A stretch of 64,000 bases of DNA, taken from contig JABANN010000004.1 in the NCBI GenBank assembly GCA_013115125.1, positions 62,001 through 126,000 on the forward strand. Direction: 5' to 3'. This DNA is from Perkinsus olseni (taxonomy: Eukaryota; Perkinsozoa; Perkinsida). The position numbers were made by a program, and so were the translations under genes. The notes beneath the pieces are model-generated. The model was not told where the DNA came from, did no database searches, and saw only the letters and a program-made list of their open reading frames with translations. Every line of letters begins with the position of its first letter. Position 1 is the stretch's first letter. Below, in pieces: positions 49,166-62,361 of this stretch.

Positions 49166-49505
49166 CGCAATTGTTGCAGTTTGTTGTTGAGATTGACCTC
49201 ACCGATATATATTCTGACTGTCCCGAAAACATTATATTCTTAGTCCCGGCCCCCGCGAAAACACTGTTTGCAAAACACCAAACGCTTAGCCCGTGTAAAA
49301 AATGTGACGAGAAAGCGGCGGTTTGGCTCAAGATTCATCCAACCTCACAACACGACATTCCACTATGGCTGCGGGACATTTCTCAATGGCAATCCACGCT
49401 GGTCGTACGGTAATGTGGGAGATGACATCCTCGCATTCCGGATCCCTCGCCCTCCATCGTCTCTTTCCCTGATGCATCCTCTCGCCTCATCACAGGATGT
49501 AGAAG

Positions 49506-50672
49506 CTAGATGTCGGGTAGCTGTACAGCATGACCGTCCGAGATGATCTCTATGAGCCAGGCATCTGAGAAGGGGCTGTAGCACTGCGCAACACTACCTC
49601 CCCCCGAGTATGATATACCGTCGGTGCCATCAACATCCACAGACTTGATACCGCCCTCGACGTTATTCAACATGATACGTTGGTCGATAATGGCGGTCCA
49701 GACATCTCCCAAGGCCGGCTTGAGGGCACCGGTAGATATATCCGTCGTGAGCTGGTTGGTAACCTCGAGATGGATTGATGATCGGAACACGCCATGGGGA
49801 GAGCCTCGGCCCCCGCTATTACTACCACGGTGATGCACTGTGTGAAGTGACTAAGGGTCGCAGCGATATTGGCGAGGACAGCGTACTTAACGCCCCTCTC
49901 GTCCTCTTCAGTACTCATGCTGGGCATGGAAGGTAGATGCCTCAGTAGATGGGTGATAGAGTCTATGATGATGACTGCCTCACCATCCACCTGAGGGCCA
50001 TCGCCGTCATGATGGGAGTATGGCTCGAGCGATGACACCCACAGAGAGCGAATCGACGGCCGCTGCGAGTTGGGCCCAGTCCAGTGGGCGAATGACCGTG
50101 ATCTGGGCGAGATCAGCCCCAAGCTGTTGTAGTCTAGTTATACTGAGGTTACCATCAGCATCGATGTAGTGGACTGCTACCTGATATCATCGATAACACT
50201 GCCCACTACGTACACATGTGTGTACACTGCAAGCAGAGGCCGTGGCAGCTAGCTGCATGCAGAGCTGTGTCTTAGATGATGCAGGCCCACCACAGAGCTC
50301 GATGATACCGCATGACGCACTGAACCGGATCCCGGCCACGAGGAAGGACAAACCTGTGTCGGGGGCTAGAGAAGGGTGAGAGCAGCCCAGAACCGTACTC
50401 TTCCCAGCTTCCTTCAAGGCAGACTTCACCGATGATGGTTCCACTCGACAACGGTCGATGAAGGACTCACAATCCTTGATGATGTTGCACACTTCCCCTT
50501 CCAACACACCACACGCTGCACAGGCCTTACGTACAGCCTCTGGGGTGGCTCTCTGACAATGGTAACAACCGTTGCCATCTGAGACAGTGGGGCCGACACT
50601 ACCCCGGCTAGGAGACTCTGTTGGACCCGGCCTGGTATGGGTAAGAGACCGGTGCTCATTCACAAGGTGCAA
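49506..50672 (-). CDS. RAD51D: RAD51 paralogue, closest to RAD51D
   Basis: RAD51 paralogues load or stabilise RAD51/DMC1 filaments in homologous recombination. The N-terminal part includes PEAVRKACAACGVLEGEV and SVKSALKEAG, a helical domain as in the paralogues. Walker A reads IIELCGGPASSKTQLCMQLA; RAD51D has the matching GGPGSGKTQ. A second exon gives VHYIDADGNLSITRLQQLGA. Walker B is in EAVIIIDSITHLLRHL. The C-terminal exon carries VTNQLTTDISTGALKPALGD and IDQRIMLNNVEGG, which matches the VTN...LKPALG...ILLDTIEG of RAD51D better than RAD51C or XRCC3. In Walker A the Gly before the Lys is Ser, so ATPase activity may be low. Several introns lie between 49840 and 50220. The frame opens at a TTG near 50672 with no ATG, so the true start is unknown. 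Confidence 0.78.
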
Positions 50673-50754
50673 CGATACGCGATCCAGGGCGACCCAGGGT
50701 GATGACTCAACGCAAGCGGATAACGTAGATGCTCACAAGGGACACCTAGTGGGC

Positions 50755-51712
50755 TAGAAGTCCGATGACACAATCAACAGGCCAAGATATGAATCTATAG
50801 CCCGTGGCGCTCCCATGTCTCTAACTGGGCTCTCCAAGGGTTTCTTCTCAGCCCGGCGCATCCCCTTAAAAAAGCCACCAGATGCCATATACCCATTCCC
50901 AATGCTGCAGGTATTCATGGTCCTCCCCAATCATCATCATCATCGCCATTAACCTCGGTTACCCTCGCCGTAAAGGAACTGCCGGAGCTGGGCTGGGTCC
51001 AGTCCACCTGAGGAATGCCTGTCCCCTCGACGTGAGTATGTGTACCCTACGTCTCATGTGCCTGTCATACTCCCTAGCAGTGGTCTGCGGCATAGGTATC
51101 TGTACAAGCCCGGTAGTCATACTAGTAGGTGATGATGGTGACTCCACCTGCTGCGCAGCCTCTTCGGTGAGGCACATGTTGAAAGGCACCACTCTAGTCT
51201 TCCTCATTACTCCTGCAACGGGCCTGAGCCAAGATGTGGAACAACAAGCATGCGTTGATCGGGAGCCTACAAGGCCTGCTGGTGTGGGACAAAGGAGGAG
51301 CGTCGCCGTCGTCGAGATGCCGGTTGAGGGGCCACTGGTCGGCGGATCAAGTCCCCCCGTTTGTTCTCCTTCACTGCTGGCGGGTCTAGTAACTACCAAT
51401 CATCACTATGGAAGTATGTTATCGTTTGCTATCCTCTACTACCCCATTAACACGGCGACCATCGGGAACAGGATCCACCTTCGGAGGGGACCGCTTCACC
51501 TTCCGTGGTGGCCTGGCTGTTCGGAGCCTTACTGGCTCAGGTGGGGTAGTCCTGCCTTGTGTAACCGTCGCTGTTGTTCGGGGTTGCTGCTGCTGCTGCT
51601 GAGTCCTCAGCTGTCGATCTAGCAGCACGATACTAGCCACTGGAGGTGCATCTGTGACGACCCTTGGTGAGAGATACCCTTCCAGAGTGTTCACTGTGTC
51701 CATAAGCATCAT
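50755..51712 (-). CDS. Unrecognised protein with Gln and Pro-rich N-terminal part
   Basis: The first exon (51712-51440) reads MMLMDTVNTLEGYLSPRVV, then a Q6 tract and a basic Pro/Arg-rich stretch. A later exon has REYDRHMRRRVHILTSRGQA, and the last ends KKPLESPVRDMGAPRAIDSY then LGLLIVSSDF. Introns near 51390-51440 and 50920-50960 fit GT-AG rules, but the frames of the middle exon are not certain. No domain recognised. It is divergent from the next plus-strand gene, only 40 bases between start codons. Confidence 0.42.
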
Positions 51713-51751
51713 AGACACCTAGTGGAGCTAATGCTAACGTTTAAATAGCCG

Positions 51752-52105
51752 ATGGCGCCCTACTTCCAAGGAATCATCCGGAGCGTGCTCACTCGAGCGG
51801 AGTCCGTCCAGCCAGAGCCGGCGCAGGTTACGGGACAAAGAGAGCCCCTCAGGCTCGCCTTGATAGCCTCGTCTGAGGGCATCAGGCATCATCGACCAGG
51901 TCGCGAGCACTACATAGCGTGTACATTGATATCGGGGCGTAGGTTTGTGGCAGACTTGGGAACATGATGGCTAACAGCAGGACATGTGCACAAGATACCT
52001 GCAGTCGGCTCATGGTGGTACCGTTGGTACCGCAACTTCACTTGCTCACACGAGGAGCAGCCTCAACCCGTTGTAACAAACACAATACCCTTATCTGTGG
52101 CATAG
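51752..52105 (+). CDS. Unrecognised small basic protein
   Basis: Two exons joined by an intron at about 51941-51982 give about 102 residues. The first reads MAPYFQGIIRSVLTRAESVQ and has REPLRLALIASSEGIRHHRP; the second reads HVHKIPAVGSWWYRWYRNFT and ends PQPVVTNTIPLSVA. The basic, aromatic composition would suit a small organellar or ribosome-associated protein, but no family is recognised. It is convergent with TMEM258, whose stop is 64 bases on. Confidence 0.45.
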
Positions 52106-52168
52106 AAAGTGATGACAGTCTATGGCCTCTATACACCGCCGCCGCCGCCGTCGTGCTTACTAAGCTCA

Positions 52169-52964
52169 TCACACATAGAGGTCCGCCGCGAGCATAGCGA
52201 AGAATGCCCCAGTACCGAGGGTTCCGGACGCTAACGCCTGAAGGACACAAAAACTGTGCGACAATGACTGTCGACACCGAAGTTGAAGTTGAACGGTTGT
52301 TCCCAGTACCAGGCACCCCAGGTATCAGGTATGGTATTAGGCACCCCAGGATCCTACCGCAACGATGAGTTCCTTTGTGAGAGATCTCTCGAACTTGGTC
52401 CTCGTCACATTGTACCTGAAAGATATAACATTCCCAGTCTTGACATTCCATAGGATCGTATCATCATATTGCTGCTGCGTGTTGATACAGAGCTCGTAAA
52501 AGATGGGGCTGAGAACTCCACCGGCCCTTACCCAGTCACCATTCACACTTACACACTAGGATGATTATAGTGTACGAGGAGACTGTACTGATACAAATCA
52601 TAGTAAAATCTATTCTCTACTGCCTTGGCCTTTCTCGGCAGTTTCAGAATGCGAAGCTCTCGTCAACGTCCGACTGTATGGTTGCGATTTCAATCGCAAA
52701 TGAAAGCCTCTATCGGTAGCTCTCTAAAAGTTCAAACAACGTTCAGACGCTCAGCACCACCGAGAACTCATTTCGAAGAGGACGCCTTGATCGCTGCTTT
52801 TCGGGCGTTTATTACATCATGAGCCAGCAGGTAAAAGCCAGCCCCACCGTAAGAAGGCCGACAGCCAGCCTTACGAACTCCTCTGGGTTGACTGGTGGGC
52901 TGTAAGGGACAGTGTCCGTCGGCATGGCCTCCTCAACGAGGTGTTGAACCGGAATGATCTCCAT
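52169..52964 (-). CDS. TMEM258: Oligosaccharyltransferase subunit TMEM258/OST5
   Basis: A two-helix membrane protein of the ER complex that adds N-glycans to nascent chains. Three exons. Exon 1 (52964-52824) reads MEIIPVQHLVEEAMPTDTVP then YSPPVNPEEFVRLAV and the first helix GLLTVGLAFTCWLMM. Exon 2 (52421-52356) reads YNVTRTKFERSLTKELIVA. Exon 3 (to 52169) has the second helix ALASGTLGTGAFFAMLAADL and ends YV. This follows the animal protein closely (SPVNP...F...VLL; YEVTSTKYTRDIYKELL; final GIYV). The product has about 91 residues, near the family's 80. Intron 1 is about 400 bases, long for this genome, and holds misleading open frames on both strands. Donor and acceptor are GT and AG. Confidence 0.85.
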
Positions 52965-53179
52965 CAGTAGATCACCTCAGGGAAGTGAGAAAAAACCTCA
53001 AACAGACACTTGAAGGGGGAATGGGACAACTCAAGGCTACTCAGTACTTTGAAGCGAGATTCAATCGCCTTGATACCGGCGTACGTGCTAAAGGGTCTGT
53101 GGCAATGCACCGCAATGAGAATTTTTTTCATTATTCTGGGTTGACTATAATACATAACACCAATGAGCAACGGTTGTTG

Positions 53180-53250
53180 AGGTAGAGGAACATATCAATA
53201 CCATCCATCATGTGATGTTTGTGGATGGTAGTTCATTCGTCCTCCTTGTT
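53180..53250 (-). promoter_or_regulatory. SECIS element in the thioredoxin reductase 3' UTR
   Basis: Read on the minus strand, the element lies about 50 bases after the gene's TAG. It has the quartet ATGA (53236-53233), then ACTACCATCC, a loop beginning ACAAACATCACATGAT, the returning strand GGATGGTA and TTGAT, which supplies the GA partner of the quartet. The upper stem TACCATCC/GGATGGTA pairs perfectly. The loop has the unpaired AA about 12 bases after the quartet. A lower stem forms between AGGAGGAC before the quartet and GTTCCTCT after it, with one mismatch and G-U pairs. These are the defining parts of a eukaryotic SECIS. Confidence 0.85.
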
Positions 53251-53294
53251 AAATCCGAGTAGCAAAAATCGACTGTATAGCGGCTATGAGCCGC

Positions 53295-55107
<1,813 letters not shown>

Positions 55108-55228
55108 CTAAAAGGTTCAATGAGCCTGGCTCATAGACTATGAGTCATAGTCCTCAGGCTTCTTGTGCGTTCATTTTCAATACGCTGCCAGGTAGTGCCT
55201 GAACTAAGGGCACGGATCCGCGTCGAAA

Positions 55229-55415
55229 ATGCAGGCTGAGCAGATTCCGCACATCGAGGGCTTCATAGGTTAGTCAAAAATACAGCGGCGCTCCAAGTAC
55301 GACGCCGTGGAGTAGTAATCGAGTTTTAAGATTAGCGCCCGCCATGGCGATCGATAAGCTTCTAGAGTTGTTCACTGCTCCCAAAACTCCGGCTCAATCT
55401 CAGGATGATCAGTGA
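55229..55415 (+). CDS. Possible 39-residue microprotein
   Basis: Two exons, ATG at 55229 and stop at 55413-55415, joined by a GT-AG intron that ends TTAG. The product reads MQAEQIPHIEGFI then APAMAIDKLLELFTAPKTPA and QSQDDQ. The second part could form a short amphipathic helix. No family is recognised and so short a frame could arise by chance. It faces away from thioredoxin reductase and may share its promoter. Confidence 0.3.
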
Positions 55416-55642
55416 GCTTACAGAGTCACATATTAATACTCATCGTTCTCGCGTGACACTGACATTTGCTCACTGTCGAGTATGGGGTACGGCGGCGGCG
55501 CGGCAGTTTTGATCTTGCTGGGCGAACGAGATTGCGAGTTTGCGTGCAACAAGGTCGTAGGAACCGCTGAAGTTCTTGTCTTGCGCAGGGATCCTGATTG
55601 AGGTGTATCTCAGTGTATTGAAGTACCATCTTTTCCCCAGCT

Positions 55643-57335
55643 ATGGCTCGGATCATAGTATCCAATATACCATCTACTCTTCGTGAGAGGGAGCTTGATG
55701 ATATATGTACTACCCTCGCAACTACTACCTTCCCTGCTACTGTGTCCCCCTCTTCAGTTTACAAATTTGGCAGGATAGAGTCCATCGAGATCCGCGGCGC
55801 CAGAATCAACGAGAGTTCTCGGAGGCGTACAGCGTAGGCATGTGTTGTCATCACCGACTAACAGTCCGCGTCATGAGTTCAGATACGCCTATGTTCAATT
55901 CCGGGACTGGCAAGATGCCGCCGATGCAGCCAAGGTAGGCTACTTCCTCGGACGTGTTGTTTGAATACCCTCCCCTCCTCTCTGCAGTCACGTAATGGGT
56001 ATGAGATTGACGGCCAGCCCATCACTGTTGAAGTGGACGCCGAGTATCGTAAAGATGCTCGTGGAATGTCTTCTAAGGGGAAGGGCAAAGGAGGCGGCGG
56101 CAGGTGATCAGCCTTCCCATGCTGGCGTACACCTCGGGACTGTGCTCTATCTAGATACGGCGACTACGGTGGTGGATACGGCAAGGGCGGTGGCAGTGGA
56201 TCCCCTTCAGCGTGAGTGCTACGACCTGATGGGGCTGCCTTCTCCACGTGTATCGGTGCAGATACTACGACAATATGGGTATGTCCGAGAAGTACTACCG
56301 TGTGGTCGTCACCAATCTACCACGAGGAGCCTCTTGGCAGGACCTCAAAGACAAGATGCGTGATGCTGGCGAATGCCGGTAGCAAGGAGATCTGTCAGCT
56401 CAGCTGTCCTAGACCCCTGCTGGTCTTCGTTAGATTCACTGAAGTCACCCGTGACGGTGTCGGTGTAGCTGGCTTTGCTGGTCAATCTGATGTCGAGAGC
56501 GCTGTCCGCACCCTCGATGACACCGAGATGAAGAGCCATTTTGTAAGGATAGTGTATAGGGAATATTGTCACGGAGAGGATCATAACCATAGCCAACTTC
56601 CATCGTCGTGTGCTACTGGCGGCGGCCGCGGTGGGGATGATAAAATAAGAGTGGATAATCGGATAGGAATGATGGAGGATCATCATTACGTTAATGAGGA
56701 TATCACCACTGCTGCTGATGTTAATGACGATAATCAGTATTAGTTCGGATGATAATGAGGATTGGATGATAATAATAATGTGGACAACATCCGGATGGTA
56801 CTACTACGGATCCTAGTTATCATCAGTACCACTCCTCACCCTCATCATACTCTGTACTCCTCTATCGGATGCGAAGGGCGGATTAGGTTCGTTTTCTGTG
56901 GATGTGAGAATTCTCTATTCTACTTCAGGGCGACACGTCCATTATTCGAGTAGAAGAGTTCACTGATGAGAAGCATGGCGAGACGCTTGGCCACATAGGA
57001 AAGGGTAAAGGCTTCGGCAAAGGCAAGGGCAAGGGGTAAGCACAGCGCCTACTATCCCCAGGGGTCTCGATCACTTCTTTTACCTGTGTAGGTATGGTTG
57101 GGGTAAAGGCGGCTGGGGCGGTAAGGGCTACTCCAGTTGGGGCGGCAAGGGAGGTTACGGTGACTGGGGTGCTGCACCACCACCATCCGGAGGCTCCTAC
57201 GATGACCCCTACAGTGGTGGCCGCTCACCACGGGGACGTGACTCCAGGCGTAGATCACCGAGCTATGGTGAATACCATACTAAAGAAAGCCGCAGCCGTT
57301 CCCGCGGTAGGGGAGAAAGAGGCAGTCCACGGTAA
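55643..57335 (+). CDS. SRSF1: SR splicing factor, SRSF1-like (two RRMs, Gly-rich linker, RS tail)
   Basis: SR proteins bind exonic enhancers and recruit the spliceosome. Exon 1 begins MARIIVSNIPSTLRERELDD (RRM1 RNP2); FGRIESIEIR and a Tyr-Ala-Tyr-Val-Gln-Phe RNP1 follow in later exons, then the Gly-rich stretch ARGMSSKGKGKGGGGR. RRM2 has VVVTNLPRGASWQDLKDKMR, with the SWQDLKD heptapeptide that marks SRSF1-type RRM2. The strand VGVAGFAGQSDVESAVRTLD comes next. After an intron of about 390 bases rich in GAT and AAT, GDTSIIRVEEFTDEKHGETL closes the fold. The last exons give a Gly/Lys/Trp-rich segment and an RS tail with GGRSPRGRDSRRRSPSYGEY and SRSRSRGRGERGSPR, stop 57333-57335. At least seven introns. 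Confidence 0.87.
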
Positions 57336-57512
57336 GCTGGTCTCCCTCTCGGGTCCGGGCATTAGTCGTGCCTCAGTTACGATTAAGAAGTTGCTGTAAG
57401 AATATTAAGCAGATGGTTAGCACCAACCACAGTAGACCTTGGCAACAGTTCCGACCTTTGTTGGGTTCAGTGGTTAATAAAGCGGTCTCGCTATTATTCG
57501 GTCATATCCGAT

Positions 57513-58758
57513 ATGGTGGGAGTGCGTGAAGACGATGCACCGGCCAACGACTTGCAGGCTCTCCGTGTGGGTGTAGTGGACCTAGAGAAGGAAGTGCTGA
57601 AAGCCGCCACTACGGCATCATCATCATCATCAACTCCGATCACACGGCAAGATATTAACAAATGGGTAGGGGAGGTGATGTTCTGGCTGCCGATACAGCG
57701 CAGCCTATCAGGGATCGTTGGTCGTCCAGTATACCGAAGCCTTGACAACCTCACTTGTGGTAGAAGGCTTCTCAATGCCCTCCTATGATGCAAAGATGAT
57801 CAAGCAAAGGTGGGAAGAGTATAGGCGGCTAGTGGAAGTGCTCCACGCAGGCTTAACACTGTCACGACCCTGCTCGAGGCAATGCAGTCAGCGGACCGAC
57901 AACGACGACGGCGGCGGCATCATGGGAAGAGGTTTAGCTTCCGTCAGAGGCCGATACCGGATGATGAGTGGGAGGCTCATCACGCCACGGAATCGACAGC
58001 TACTACTGCCGGACCAAGCCCAGCATCGACCTCTGTCTATCCATCGTCGGCCAATGTGATGAGTATCTACCACCATTGACGTCTTCCACTTTGTGTATTT
58101 TCCGTAGGTCATCGGCTTTCGTGATGGTGGTGTCTTCGATGTTGAGGTCAATAGCAGCTCAGAGGTCTACACTCTACAGGATCTCACCAACTGCACCGTC
58201 CGCTTCAACACCAGCAGCAGCAGCAGCAGCACAGCCCCTGTCCAGCACCTACCTGCGGCTATATACATCCATGGTGTATGCAAGAGCTTCATCGCCGTGA
58301 CTCATGGTCGGTCACTTCCCCTTCCTTTGGGGAGCCTGATGCTCCTCTCTCAGAGTCTCCCACTCCCGGCACTCCAGTTGGTCCGGTGATTCTCTGCTAC
58401 GACTGCCATGACACCATTATACAGCTATCGGGGTGTATTGCCCGACAGCTTAGGATCCACACCAGCGATGGTATGGTCATCTATGCTAACGCCAGCGCTA
58501 CGCCTATCATCGAGGACTGTAATCATTCCGGCCTACCACCGGATCTATGAGGGATACTGTTGGTGTTCAGGCACTGGAATAGCTATGGGAGGCAGCTTTG
58601 ACACCACGCCGTCCTCTGTCACTGTAGCCGACTTCTCCTACCTCCAAGTGGATGGGGCATCTCCTAACTGGAGGCCTATCCCCGACAAGGTCACAGTGCG
58701 CCGGCATGTTTGGGATGGAACGTCCCCTCTGAGTGAGCTAATCAGCCTCTTTGAATGA
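57513..58758 (+). CDS. TBCC: Tubulin-folding cofactor C
   Basis: TBCC acts as the GTPase-activating partner in the tubulin heterodimer assembly machine. The N-terminal helical part starts MVGVREDDAPANDLQALRVG. Later exons have MIKQRWEEYRRLVEVLHA and the signature KRFSFRQRPIPDDEWEAH. The beta-helix (C-CAP/TBCC fold) includes TIIQLSGCIARQLRIHTSDG and ASATPIIEDCN, where R in ARQLRIH is in the expected place for the catalytic arginine finger region. The C-terminal exon gives VTVADFSYLQVDGASPNWRP, matching DFNWL...PSPNW. Stop at 58758. Exons are separated by short introns near 57786, 57890-57905, 58060-58110 and 58400-58560. A Ser tract coded by TCA repeats lies near 57620. Confidence 0.82.
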
Positions 58759-58832
58759 CATGTTTCCTGTAAATCACTGCGGACTCGTCTTAATAGCCAT
58801 CAATTACCCATGTAAAAGCATTCTTGCTTACC

Positions 58833-60621
58833 ATGCCCGTGACCTTGGCCAGATGGATCGTCACCTCTGCCTCTCTGGCCGCCGCTGTTGAGGCCACCAT
58901 GATCACATTGAGATCACCATACGAGTCGGTTGAAGCCCGCCATAAGTATTATTGTACCCTTCTCAGCTGGTTGGGCATGTTCTACTATCAGGGCTCGAAT
59001 AGAGTACAAGCAGTCGGCCACGGCGGGCACTCAGACTTCTATGGCCAGGCTAGCCGTCACCCGTGGGAGGTACCTCAATAGCGGGGTTTCGACATCCTAT
59101 CGCAGTGCTCATCTCAGCTACTATGGTCCGATACTCATCGGCCCGGAGGGGGAAGAGCAGGTCTTCGATGTTGTCTTCGATACGGGATCGGTTAACCTAT
59201 GGGTGCCTGATGCTACATGTGACACACGGGCTTGCTCCGAGCATAAGGTAGAGGTGTACGGATGTGTTGTTGTCACGATACCTCCGGTCAGGCTTACAGA
59301 GCTGATGAGGCGCAATCAGAAGGCGAGTCGGTGGTAGTAATGGTACCAGCGATATAGGTCATGGCCACCATGGTCTTATGTAGATGGGGATCAAGTACAG
59401 TACGGGAAATGTTCAAATCAAACAACATTGGGATAGAGTAAAGGTAACTAGACCGAATGGCTTGTATTGACAGCGCCCTCCTTTTCCCGGTCAGATCGGA
59501 AACTCCTCGACTCCGGTAAGTATTAGTACTGTAGCCTACGCATGCACGCCCTTGCCACGCCGTAGTCATGATAATCGTCTCAGCATCAATCATTCGGTAC
59601 GGCCGTATACGAGTCTGACTTCCCCTTTGAGGATTATCCTTTCGATGGTGTATGCGGGTAATAGTGGCGGTATTACTATTATCAATGGATGCTCCGTATC
59701 CACTGTCAGGCTCTCCTGGAGTCGCCCCGATGCCTCCTTCAATCTGGACGGCCCTACCCTGATGGAGAACATGCCAGATCTTGGAGTCTTTACCTTCTAT
59801 CACAGCAAGGATCCTGCCCTACCCGGCGCTCTCTTTCTAGGAGGTACCTCCTCCCACAAGCAAGCAAGTCGCATCTTATCCCCGCAGGAAGTCGTCCCCC
59901 CGCGGATAAGGTGGCCCCTGGAGCCCGCATCCGATGGTTTCCACTTGTGTCGTCAACCCATTGGGATTTGGGTGCTATTGATGTGGTCGTCAACGGCAGG
60001 AGACTTGGCGTATGCACGAGAGAAGAAGGCAGCCCCTGTCACTTGCTAGTGGATACGGGTAGTGGCTAGTCATGGGCTAGAGAGTGGGGCAGAATCACGC
60101 GGCAGGTACCTCTGATATCAGCTTCCCGAGTGACGTATTCGATATCGTTAGTGATGCACTCAACGTGAGGGCTGGTTGCTCTAACTATGACAGTCTACCT
60201 ATGCTAACCTACATAGTCCGCGGGGAAGATGAGTATGGCAAGGAAACTGAGGTGTTGCTGCAGCTGCTCTGATGGGCAGCAGTCTGATATCGCAGGTAGA
60301 GGTAGACGTGAGCCCTGCTGAGTATGCCTTGAGATACGATGGCTTCTGTGATATCGACATCTCAGCGAGGGACGTCAATTCCAACAGAGGTGGTCCTCAT
60401 CTCCTCATCCCTTCCACTTGAAAAGTCTCATCTCAGGCCCTCTATGGATCGTGGGTAGCCCTTTCCTCCAAGCCTATATGACAACCTTCGACAGAGGTAG
60501 AGCTGTACTACTAGATACCGCTCCAAGCAGTTGCTGTATGCTGCCAGATAACCACCGTATTGGGATCGTCAGGAGTCAGCATTCCCACTCGGAGTCCCTG
60601 ATATCCGGTACCAGCTACTAG
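58833..60621 (+). CDS. Pepsin-family aspartic protease
   Basis: An A1-type protease with a signal peptide (MPVTLARWIVTSASLAAAVE) and a short propeptide region. The first active-site region is LSYYGPILIGPEG then VVFDTGSVNLWVPDATC (Asp in DTG at about 59177). Later exons give SMVYAGNSGGITIINGCSVS, LGVFTFYHSKDPALPGALFL and GGTSS. The second active Asp is in CHLLVDTGS (about 60052), followed across an intron by GTSDISFPSDVFDIV. The C-terminal block LWIVGSPFLQAYMTTFDRGR matches the W-I-L-G-D-x-F-L-R motif. Both DTG triads are intact, so the enzyme should be active in the secretory or lysosomal pathway. At least seven introns; some joins between 59335 and 59580 are not resolved. A basic N-terminal piece, TRGRYLNSGV, may be a maturation site. 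Confidence 0.85.
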
Positions 60622-60832
60622 AGCCGTCACCAGTGTTACTTCACCACCTTCATGCATGACTACAAGAGTGTTACTAGGGATTGCAGTAGCGGTCTGTATA
60701 CGGACCTTCGCTCGCCCCATGATCTCGTTACTCACCCGTGTGGCTTCTTTATCCATGTCCGAGTCGTGTTGTAACTTGGTGTGTGAAAAAAGAGGATCGG
60801 TCGAGATGGGAGTCTTCCCTCAGTAACATATC

Positions 60833-62361
60833 ATGGCAGCAGACGATTGTCGGCAACACGAGGAGATCCTCGATCGCATACAGCTGTTGACGAATAAACT
60901 GGTGAACTTTTGTGAGAACGCTGACCTCGTAGGCAGGTCATCGTCTGGTGACAAGTCACGATCATCAGCAGTATGCCTAGATATCGACTGCCCCTGTGAT
61001 GGCCGACATCCTGTAGGGTGAAAGCCTCTCTCAGTGTGATTCATGATCGTAATGATCAGCATGACAGGTACTCTGTACTGGAGAGGCGAACTCTAAGAAG
61101 ATCACTGTAAGTGCTGGGATTGGTGTTAAGCATCTCTGCCAGCTGTGGTATATCTTCGAACTCATCCAACAGCTCTTGACAACGGGCCGTACAGCCACTC
61201 AAAGGGAGCTGTAAGGCCGGCATGCTGCAGCGGCTGTGTCATTGTACTGTGTGAGGTACTACCGCTCCCTAGGCTCGTCGGGAACCCAGCAGCAGCTATT
61301 TCCATCTCAAACACGACTGAACGCCCGTCTGGTTGAGGCCGTAGACCTTCTGCAAACGGAACGACACAGTAGGAATTCTTGACCCTTACGTGGAGATTCC
61401 TGGGTATGTGCCAGAAGTGGGCATCTTGAGCACAGCGAAAGGGCTCCTCGCTGGTCCCAGAGATACAATATTTTACGGCCGAGATGGTCCGGCAAGCGTC
61501 CTCCTGCATCTGAACACCGAGGCAGCAGACCAGGGGATTACAATAACAGAAGTGACCCCTCTCACAACCCTACTATATGCCGTATTAATGCCTGCAGAGT
61601 CTCGTCGCCAATTGCACGTCCTTTGAGTCCGCAGCCCGGCATGTCATCGTAGTCGAGAAGGACACAGTATTCCAGGTAGTTGTACTCGAAGGGAGTTCAA
61701 CGTGATCCTCTGCAGCTCAGCGTATTCTAAGCCAAGGTGGCCGGCATCCTCTACTTGGCCGTTTACCATGTTTCATTATCACAGCTCGAGGATATCCGGA
61801 CTATCGCACCATTAGGTTCCTCAGTCTTTTGCATAATGTTGCCGATAAGCAAGTAATAACAGATCTAGCGTATTCTTGGCCTACACCTACCGCAGGGTAC
61901 CCAACGGCTACCCATGTGGTACCTTGGCGACCTCGACCCTCATGGGCTCAGTATCTACCTAGCCTACCGACGCCGTCTTCCTGAACTCAAATGGCTCGGT
62001 CTGAGCCATAACGATATCGAAGAGTACGTAGAACTGCGGAGTGCATTGAAGGTCAGTATTTCTACGTCAAGATACAACATTCCTGTCGAGGCGTGCGGTA
62101 TCCAAATGACAGCGTGCGACGAGACTCTCCTAAGAAGGCTTTCGGCCGATATCGAAAGTCTACCAGGAGTCGTCGCCGATGAGGTGGCTTACCTCAACAC
62201 ATCCCGCCGCAAATTCGAGGTACAGAGGAGTTGCGGGGATGCGTCAGCCGAGCGTCATTCTTCAGATAGAGTGCATGTACTGCCAGGGGCTCGACTTTTT
62301 GTCCGAGTCCTATCTCATTACCAAAATTTTATCCGATCCTCCTCCTCATAAGTTGTCATGA
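60833..62361 (+). CDS. SPO11: Meiotic recombination protein SPO11 (topoisomerase VI A-type)
   Basis: SPO11 makes the double-strand breaks that start meiotic recombination. The N-terminal exon starts MAADDCRQHEEILDRIQLLT. Later exons read LWYIFELIQQLLTTGRTATQ with REL, then across an intron YYRSLGSSGTQQQLFPSQTR; the catalytic tyrosine is the second Tyr of RELYY. Next come VEIPGYVPEVGILSTAKGLL and AARHVIVVEKDTVFQ, then ITARGYPDYRTIRFLSLLHN (family G-Y-P-D) and MWYLGDLDPHGLSIYLAY, the Toprim DxDPxG metal site. After NIPVEACGIQM and VADEVAYLNTSRRKFE an intron leads to a last exon CMYCQGLDFLSESYLITKIL, stop at 62359-62361. All catalytic signatures are present. About eight short introns. The Toprim and tyrosine motifs exclude a pseudogene of any great age. 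Confidence 0.9.

Larger units (their letters stand above)
47676..49505. other. Long intergenic region with short repeated motifs
   Basis: About 1.8 kb without a recognisable gene. It contains three spaced copies of a 20-base motif (48832-49165) and a cluster of imperfect CATTTGTA...GCGC units (48447-48520), both described separately. Open frames such as 48531-48986 and 49051-49413 (+) cross these repeats and have no domain. Confidence 0.45.

Noticed and set aside
52337-52822. Open frames on both strands at 52337-52546 and 52625-52822 as separate genes
   Set aside because: They fall largely in intron 1 of TMEM258; only the stretch from 52421 down matches the family, as its second exon.
60511-60756. 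Minus-strand frame of 81 codons
   Set aside because: It overlaps the C-terminal exon of the aspartic protease, which matches the family, and shows no domain of its own.
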